A stretch of 64,000 nt of DNA from positions 4,777,001 through 4,841,000 of the forward strand of contig NC_083507.1 of the NCBI RefSeq assembly GCF_032362555.1, given 5' to 3'. Below are positions 56,393 to 64,000 of the stretch, piece after piece; the first letter of the stretch is position 1; every line of letters begins with the position of its first letter. The position numbers and the translations under genes are program-made. Under the pieces are notes generated by a model that had not been told where the DNA came from, did not search any database, and saw nothing but the letters and a program-made list of their open reading frames with translations. The stretch is from Amyelois transitella (Eukaryota > Arthropoda > Insecta > Lepidoptera > Pyralidae).

Positions 56393-59150
56393 GTAAGTTT
56401 TTAAGTACCCATTAATTAACACGGGGCAATGCTCTCTAAGTTTCGCAAAACAAAGTTTTTTGTTTTCGTCACGCTCTGTGTATTTAAAGGAGTTGTTAAA
56501 TTTATTCGTTCATCGGAAGGCTTTATTGCTCTTTAGAAACTGCCATGGTATCAATTTGTAAAGTAGGCACTTATATACATTTATTTTATATATAAGTAAA
56601 TAAATATATATTTATATCATAAAATACGGTTACATCACTCAAAGCAGCGGTATAGATGATTGACAGGTTAGATAGAGTGCTAAATTAACTAAATAAATAA
56701 TGTGTATCATATTTATTAGACTAAAGAAATAGAAACAGTGAAGGAAGAACAGTTTTATTTATTCAGCTTGCCAATAATGGTTAATGGTTTTTTTTACTAC
56801 GCGGCCATTCATCAATCTTCGTTTATTATTTCGCAATAAAATTCTTTTATCGTTTAATGATCATAAAATGCCTGTTATAATGTGATTACTGTTGTTAAGA
56901 ATGCTACTGGTAAGTTTTCAAAGTAATATGATTTGCTCTGTTATATATTTAAAATCTAATACATAGACATGTCCCACAGCTTTTCCGCAGGATAGCTATG
57001 CAAAAGATGGGCTCTATATAGGTAACTGCGCACAGGTATGCAATATTTACCATTTTCTTAAAAATTACAAAAATCTTCACATTGTTTTTTAAGGAACATC
57101 CCAAATGTAGGCATTCTTTAACAGTTACCATCTTTGGGTCGTTTGTGAGTCACTCGGTTAAGGAAAAGATTAGGTACCCACCTAACTTTACAATCGTATT
57201 GGTAGTTCCATAATCATGCGTTGTCTTACAAAGGGTATCCCATGATTACTAAAATACAATATCTATACTTACAAACGAAGACTTGCCTGTAGAAAGAAAA
57301 TTAACAAAATATGCACCCACTTGAAGACAGCGAAATAATTTACGTAAGAAACAATAAAAAGAAGGCCAGTACGCACATTAAACTAATGCTAGGCGACCAG
57401 ACTCATTAAGCGTTTCGTTTATTTTTTTAATGTAACAACTTCTAAATTCATTCTTGTTTCGGTAACACGAGGAAAAACTGCAATTTTACAATCACGACAA
57501 AACTCTTGGAGATTTACAAGAATATCAGTCAAAAGGAAATTTTTGAAAATAATGTTACACGTTACCATCTTTTTATACGTTCCTTCTGACGGCTTTCTAG
57601 CAATACAAAACTTCATTAAAATCTGTCCAGTACCTACAGTTTGACAAGTAAAACCACTTTTCTCATACTTAATATTATTAGCATGGAAAATGGTTTGAAA
57701 TAAAAGGGCAAATCTTTATTTACCATCGGTATTTGCATGAAGATTTGTGTTACTGTTAATTTTTCAGTTATAAAAGCAGATCTTACATCCCGAAATACAT
57801 AGCTTTATGATACATCTATGGCAAAAGATAAAACAAAGATGGGCAGATACTTTATTACTTTATTTAAAAAAATCCTTATCTGTTGTTGACCTCGTTCTGC
57901 TTAGTTAAGAATAACTATGGTACCTACATTATTTGAAACCAACCTTGTAGGTATAGAAAAATCAATATTAATTTTATTGTAAAAAGGTAAATTCACGACT
58001 TTATCAATAGAAAACATATTTCTAAAATTGAATAACCTAAGTGAACTTGTACGGATGGTAACCCTAGCTCAATCAGATAACGTGTTCATTGTTTCTCTTA
58101 CAACATCTGCAAGTTTTAATTAGTGAACTCTATTATGATTGGGAGATCCGTCTTTCAGAATTTGAGATAACAGAAATGGAAGTGTTCAAATGTTAGAGTG
58201 TTTGGGTCGCTGATTCTGTCGATCTCAAGTTTAGATCTGAGAAATTTCAATGGACGTGGACGCACGTTTCCTGTTGTTATTGAGATTGTTGTTTAAACTT
58301 GCCGTTCGCCGCGAACTAAGACCTCGTGAACACATAAAATATTTACAAAATTGTCAAATCTCAGAAATTACTTATCCAATTTAGATTTCGCACGAACTTA
58401 AAAATTCCGTTCACAGTTCCTACATACTTATATTTTAAATTTCATCAAAATCAAACCAACGTTTCGAAATTTATTCCGTTACAAACATACATACATACAA
58501 AAAATGTATTTTTGCCCCTAGTTGATAGGTAGACCATACTCTTCGCTGGCACGTTCAACTAAGGAAGCTTGACTCGATACTTTATGAACCTTTAGAGTTA
58601 TACTCAATCAGTCAATCATCATAGTCTGTCAGGTAAAGTCAATCCTCCTACCTGACCAATACGGATAGGTTTCCCTTCAAAACTGTGAACTTCTTCGTCC
58701 GGATCTGCTTTAACTTCTTTGGATCATGATCAGAAGTGGCTCCTCCCAAGAAAGACCGAGAACAATGATTTAAATTAATGTTCTTATTTTGGACTAGTTC
58801 GATAAGTTGGATCAGTAAATGTTGCTGTACCGAACGTAAATTCTTAATTTAATAAACCTCGCTTTAACAACATTGTTGATTGTTTTAAATAAACGTTGTG
58901 TTGAAACACGATATTGTCATTTTGCATCCTTCACACATTCAATATTAATTGTGCCATACAAGGCTAGAGGACATAGTGTGTAATATTTCAACAATGACAC
59001 TGTCAGTAATCATAACTATATCTGACCTCGCGACCTCACAAATTACCTTCAAGCAAGGGTCATATATTAAACAATTTATGTACCGACTAACCAATCTCTT
59101 AAATTAGTTGCATACAACACCTAATTCTTTTTCCAGCAACAGTAAATAAA
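56393..59150. other. AT-rich DNA, likely intron of the glycosyltransferase
   Basis: No exon encoding the rest of the GT49 domain was found. A decayed family B repeat piece lies at about 58625-58765 (minus). Confidence 0.45.
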
Positions 59151-59191
59151 CAGAAATCATTCAAAGGAATCAGTCCTTTGAATTATTTCTG
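59151..59191. repeat. 18-bp inverted repeat, one mismatch
   Basis: Arms 59151-59168 and 59174-59191 (CAGAAATCATTCAAAGGA and complement with one change), loop ATCAG. Confidence 0.6.
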
Positions 59192-59751
59192 TATAGATAG
59201 AGTATCAAATTTTCAACTGAGACATATTACGCGGATTGTGATACTGGTACGACGAAAAAAGTAAGCTAACCCATGTCAGCCTTGAATTTTTTCGCTCTCT
59301 TACCTAGATGGAAACAAAGCAAAGAGGTATAAAATCAATTCATATTCCTTTGGTAATTAATGCTCTTGGCAAATAATTCGTTTTGCTTGCTAATAATATA
59401 ATATAAAAAATAAACAGTTAAGTTGTACTTAACCCAAATTTCATTATTGTTTACCAACAAAATCACCGACCTACATACGGTATGAGAAGAAATTACGCAA
59501 GTAATTCGAGTACCTAATTATGAAGAACACTTACCTACAATTCAGTAACGGTATATTTGAGATTTGAAAGTCAAGGTCGTAGACCATCAATCATCGAATG
59601 TGGAGTAGATACCTAACTACAGGCGCTTGCGCAAGCCAGAGCATGCATATAAATTTCATATCGCCCGGATACGTCCCGGTTTGATACCATTTGGCCGTTT
59701 CCTAACGTCCAACTTAGGGCTGCTGATATGCACTTTTACCAAATTTACCAT

Positions 59752-59850
59752 GATAATTTATTTATTTAAACTTTATTTAAAAAAATACAAATGTATAGTA
59801 CAATTGGCGGACTTAAAGCTAGAAGCAAAATTAACCAGTCAAACATTGGA
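59752..59850 (-). repeat. LINE 3'-end fragment
   Basis: TTTATTTATTTAAACTTTAT, ..TAGTACAATTGGCGGACTTA, AAGCTAGAAGC. From memory this order (poly-T-like start, GTACAA.GGCGG.CTTA, then AACCAGTCAA) is the reversed 3' end of a common lepidopteran LINE. The overlapping 85-codon frame is therefore not taken as a gene. Confidence 0.45.
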
Positions 59851-60592
59851 TCTGACAGAGATTTTTATTTGGGGTCAATCTTAATAAATATATATAGTGA
59901 TATGTATGTATATGTTAGAAATGAAGATAAAAGTTGAGTAGTTAAACGTATTATGGCTAGGTATCGTCACTAGATTAAATCCGAACTGAGACTTATAACT
60001 GAGAATGCCGAAGATCGAACGAAGTGAAGAGAAAAATGTAGAAAAGCGAAGCAAATGAAGCGAAGAAGGAACATGTAAAGATGAGAAAGGTCATGTAATA
60101 TTGCAGTCTGACCTATGTAGATATGTGTGTTGTTGGTGTCTGTTTTCCGTGGATAGAAATGATTACGGACAATCGAACTATCATTGCATATTATCAAAAT
60201 GGAATTCAAAGCGATTCGTAACAAAATTAAAATTAATTTATCCATCTGCACATCTCACCGCACAATGCAACTGCTAACCCTTTGAGAATGCACATGTATA
60301 CCGGCCTCGTTTGGCACGAATGTCAGGAATCACGCATCAATGGACAGCAATATGTAGCACATTCGTAATTTGATATCGAATATTTGATCTTTAGTTCCAT
60401 TGCATGCATAAATATTGCATGTTTAAAATTGCAAATAAATCGACGAAAGCATCAAAAACATTGTATGCTTTTTTGACGTATTCGAAATTATTACTAATGT
60501 GTGAATTATTTTTATTTCGCTCTTACAGTGAGGGAAAACATCGTTAAGAAATCTGCACATTTTGGTAACAAGTCTATCATGAATTATATGAT

Positions 60593-60760
60593 CGATCCAA
60601 TACGGGTTAGGTTTACCTGCAAATGTTCCTGTCCTTTGTGTAGAAACCTGACTTACCCAATCTAGGGTTCGTGGTCAAAAACATACACATAGGGGCTCCT
60701 CTCTAGAGTATCTAATGAGGATGCAACCGGGACTAAAGCCAGGAAGAAGAAGAAGTGTGA
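60593..60760 (-). repeat. SINE-like repeat (family B), reversed
   Basis: GATCCAATACGGGTTAGGTT, ..TAGAAACCTGACTTACCCAA, ..CTCTAGAGTATCTAATGAGG, ATGCAACCGGGACTAAAGCC is the reverse complement of the block order seen at 2170 and 29650. Confidence 0.7.
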
Positions 60761-63232
60761 AATTATTTTTACAAAACTGTTATAAACATTTGTCAGTTAG
60801 TTAGTCGGTTGCAAGTCAGAAGTTAAAAAATAATTGATCAAACTAACAATATACATGTACTTATTTTCGTTTTCAAATAAAATAAAATAAAATACTTAAT
60901 TAGTTAAAGTTCAGGCAGGATTTACAGGCTCACGCAAACTCACAATCCATATTAATCGTACCAAATTAATTTTTTTTTTGTCTTAAAATGGAATTGACGA
61001 GTGACTGATAAATCGTTAACGATTTTGGTCTAGTGCTCTTATTAAATTATTGTTTTCATCGATCATCAAATCGAGAGTTCGCACGCAATCGAATATTCGA
61101 ACGTTTGTGGAATAACTATGTTAATTGTCAAACCGGTCTATGATCATCTCGATGTCTCGATTTCCACGGCGAAAAGTGAAAATGTGTAAATTGAGGTTAG
61201 GCCTATTGACGACACGAACTCCACAGATATGAACTTACTCCACTAATAAAATAATAGAAATAATTGTGATTTTTTTTGGCTTGATATTGTGTGTAAATGC
61301 GTACACTTCACCCACACCACAGTTTTGTTATTTCAACACTCACTTACTCGTATCTTGAGAATCGTTAAGTGTCAAATATCATCAATATCTTTCTAGTATC
61401 CTCTCTTGTAATCAGTATGTTGTTACTGATCTGCGATTAAATATGAAATGGTAAATTTAAATAGTATTTACTTAGCTTAACCAGTAAAATTAATATAATT
61501 GTCATTATCACCCGCCGCAGATATCAGAACTTGAAGGAAACTGTTAATTTCGTTCGTTGACATGTATGGTACAGAGCCATAATGGATAATGACAACAAAA
61601 TAAACTTTATAATTGATTAAATAAATCACAAAAACGCCTACTTCTCTATATGTAAATCTTACATTTTTAAAGCAATTAATATATGTGAAGTTCAGGGATA
61701 TGGGTAATCAGACGAACTGACAAAAAATGTTCCTTTTCATATGAGTCGATTGAGCCGTGTGTTTTCCTGTAGAGTAAAATAGAGAACCTCTTCAAAACTA
61801 TCCAAGAAGAGACTAAATTTAAAGAAAGAGAGAAATTTCAATTGCGGTATAACGACATACTAACATAGAAAAGTCAATGTCCAGAAACTTGTGATATTAT
61901 TTATACATTGCATCTAGAAGACCACACTGCCAAGGTGACAAGAATAGCTTATTTTCTCAACCACCATTGCCGTGTTCTTATTAAATTATCACTAAGTATA
62001 TAAGTTTCACCAAGAGCTATGCGCTAAAAGGCCTGTCATGTCATACCTTGTGGCTGATGTAACAATAACGAAGGCGATTGCGCAATCACTATTATAATAG
62101 TATGGAATAAGGTCCTAATCCCATTGGCGCAAATCGGTGGGTGTTCCACGTGGAGTGGGTACTCGAGCTGAGTAAAGAAACCTGTTTAGGTCACGACAGA
62201 GCCACGTGTACCATGTCGTTTATTTCAATTGCTCTGTGATATCATTTAATACACTACTCGAGTCTTGTTCGCACCTTCTAGTTACATCTAGCGGCCATTG
62301 AGCACCTAGGAAGAACGAGTAAAAACTGCAGATAAGAAACTTATTGACATGTGAATGTGTAAAAACCTTATTGAAAAATGCTCAAAAGTTTAACTACCTC
62401 TGTGGCGTAGATGTAATGCGCTTATCTGTGATACACTGGAAACAAACTTTCGCAGATTGACATACATATGTCTTGGATGTTTATCTATATACATAAGTAT
62501 TTAATTTAAAAAAAAACTATCGTTGTGTTAGCATCTCGTGATACAAGCCTCGAACATACTTCGAGTCTTACTCAATCTGTGTAATTTTACCCGTATATAT
62601 TTATTTATAATTATTTATTTAATTTTTACGATTTGAATCCAATGCGAAGTACTTATTTTGGCCATAAATATTTCATTTACATTAAATTGTACTGACTTGC
62701 CCAATCAATGTGCTGGGATACTCTAAAGAGATGTGAGGATGTAACAGGGACACAACAGTAAAACAGTCAGATACACTTTGCTCGATTGAACAAAATCCAA
62801 TGCTGCCTTTATTTAATATTGGTTTTGATTACTGTCCCTAAAATAAAAAACTAAGTAAAATTCAAATTGAAAAATTCAAAATTTTTATTCATTATTATAG
62901 GATACTATATATCGCTTAATAATTGTCGTATGGTTTAACAACATTGGTTGACGTCAAATAAATTACTTAAAAACTAAGTTTACTGCCGCTTCCAAGGCGT
63001 CAGTGCAGAAGAAGCGGTAACAAACTGCACTGCAGCATTTTCTTCAACAACGTCAACTTCACAATATTAAATTATACTTAGAATAGAATGTGGACGAGAG
63101 AATACATTATTTAATTTTATATATTTATGAGATTTAATATTGAAAAAAAAAAAAAAGAATATATATATATATATTTTATGGATTGCCAATTTTAAAAAGA
63201 TTTATGTACAGAGTGTACTGAAATTTTGATTT
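60761..63232. other. AT-rich DNA with small repeat pieces
   Basis: No exon seen. About 62393-62450 has a tRNA-like SINE head (ACCTCTGTGGCGTAGATGTA). About 62708-62755 has a family B end. About 62985-63075 has a GC-richer block (GCGTCAGTGCAGAAGAAGCG, CAAACTGCACTGCAGC), probably part of a dispersed repeat. A poly(A) run and TA microsatellite lie at 63143-63175. Confidence 0.45.
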
Positions 63233-63670
63233 AAGTTCAAATTAAACTACAATTAATTACGAGGTTCCTGTGCCAAGCTCGAGCCAGATGTTTTTATCAT
63301 TAAGATAATCATCAGTCCTATAATAAGCCTTCTCACAAAGTACTTTCTTTACATACTCTTTGAATTTTCGGTTGGGCATATCAAGAACAGACTCCGGCAA
63401 CCTATTATAAAATCGTATACAGTTCCCCATAAATGATTTACTGACTTTGCTAAGCCTATGAAACGGCATGACTAATTTATGTTTATTACGTAAATTTCTA
63501 TCAGTTGTGGCACTAACTTTTTGAAAAAAAGAGGTATTTTCCTTACATACATTATAAGATCAAAAATGTACTGGGACGCTACTGTAGGTATGTTTATTTT
63601 CTTAAAGAGTTGTCTTAACGAGTCTCTTGGTCCTAAGCCGTAAATTGCGCGAACGGCCCTTTTCTGAAAA
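63233..63670 (-). pseudogene. CR1-like LINE reverse transcriptase, C-terminal fragment
   Basis: On the minus strand: KRAVRAIYGLGPRDSLRQLF, KKINIPTVASQYIFDLIMYV, RK, then after a one-base frameshift in a poly-T run (about 63520-63530) KVSATTDRNLRNKHKLVMPF, HRLSKVSKSFMGNCIRFYNR, LPESVLDMPNRKFKEYVKKV, ending ..KNIWLELGTGTS and stop at 63257. KRA.RAI..LG...S and IRFYN.LP......FK are typical ends of CR1/L2-type insect LINEs. It is 5' truncated at about 63670. It cannot be functional. Confidence 0.75.
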
Positions 63671-64000
63671 TAATCATTTTAAGAATCATATTATTATTCT
63701 GCTTCAGTAACTTATACGATATAATAATTTAAACGTAGACGAGTAAAATGGCAAATTAACGAAAAGTAATTAAATTCTGCATTATATTAGGTATTTAAAA
63801 CAAATCTCTCTATCTCTTAATGAATTCTTCCTCTAGAGTTATAATACTTAGAACTGATATCCACGAAACTTGATCATAAGAAAACCTTAAGTGGTAGTTT
63901 TATATAACTGTTATCATAAAAATTGCATAGCTTCATCGCTAGACAAAAACTAAGGAGTGTTTCGCGTGAGCTTTGACATTGAATAATGAGAGCCAAGATG
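63671..64000. other. AT-rich DNA, nothing recognised
   Basis: No frame, repeat or splice signal of note up to the window end. Confidence 0.5.

Noticed and set aside
1..64000. CRISPR arrays, operons, ribosome-binding sites, rRNA or complete tRNA genes
   Set aside because: No regularly spaced repeats, no prokaryotic gene layout and no cloverleaf found; the window is insect nuclear DNA.

Overview
The window looks like a stretch of lepidopteran (moth or butterfly) nuclear genome. It is strongly AT-rich by eye, the genes have short exons and GT-AG introns, and the intergenic space is full of repeats known from Lepidoptera: a SINE-like repeat with an RTE-type tail, Helitron-type elements running TCTATACT...CTAG, RTE, jockey-like and CR1-like LINE ends, and a mariner. 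There is no bacterial gene organisation, no CRISPR array and no rRNA. Most long open frames are chance openings; the real genes had to be assembled from small exons with matching splice phases.

Layout. 1-4.8 kb: repeats only. 4.8-7.1 kb (+): an 85-residue single-pass membrane protein in three exons, with a GC-richer open frame just upstream. 7.1-10.7 kb: AT-rich, one TATA-type promoter candidate. 10.7-12.0 kb: a full-length mariner with an intact D,D34D transposase, followed by a SINE. 14.0-17.3 kb (-): a complete four-exon carbohydrate sulfotransferase of the CHST (Gal/GlcNAc/GalNAc 6-O) type. 18.9-26.4 kb (-): a tandem cluster of genes related to mitochondrial ATP synthase subunit g. One clear four-exon member (A) keeps the C-terminal membrane segment. 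Three further units follow: B with the YAKVE motif and a Lys/Ala/Pro-rich tail, and C and D, which are two-exon genes with tiny first exons. Between A and B lies a 1.7 kb fold-back element with 424/475 bp near-identical inverted arms carrying repeated GCCAGAC motifs.

27-37 kb: scattered exon candidates, a broken RTE copy, a Helitron-like element next to a jockey-like reverse transcriptase end, and a short Helitron with a new internal palindrome. 37.6-38.0 kb: a GC-rich island ending in a good 5' splice site, possibly a non-coding first exon. 42-48.5 kb: parts of one or two unrecognised genes, the best being a two-exon minus-strand C-terminus at 43.9-44.4 kb. 49-55.5 kb: RTE ends and SINEs. 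55.6-56.4 kb (+): first coding exon of a GT49 family glycosyltransferase (B4GAT1/LARGE-like); the rest lies beyond the window. 56.4-64 kb: apparently its long intron or intergenic DNA, with repeat fragments and a CR1-like LINE end at 63.2-63.7 kb.

How it fits together: two genes point to Golgi glycan modification (sulfotransferase and GT49 enzyme), and the central cluster points to expansion of a mitochondrial ATP synthase dimerisation subunit. Nothing suggests a shared pathway between these blocks. The most unusual items are the subunit g-like cluster, including one unit without a clear first exon, and the iteron-bearing fold-back element inside it.
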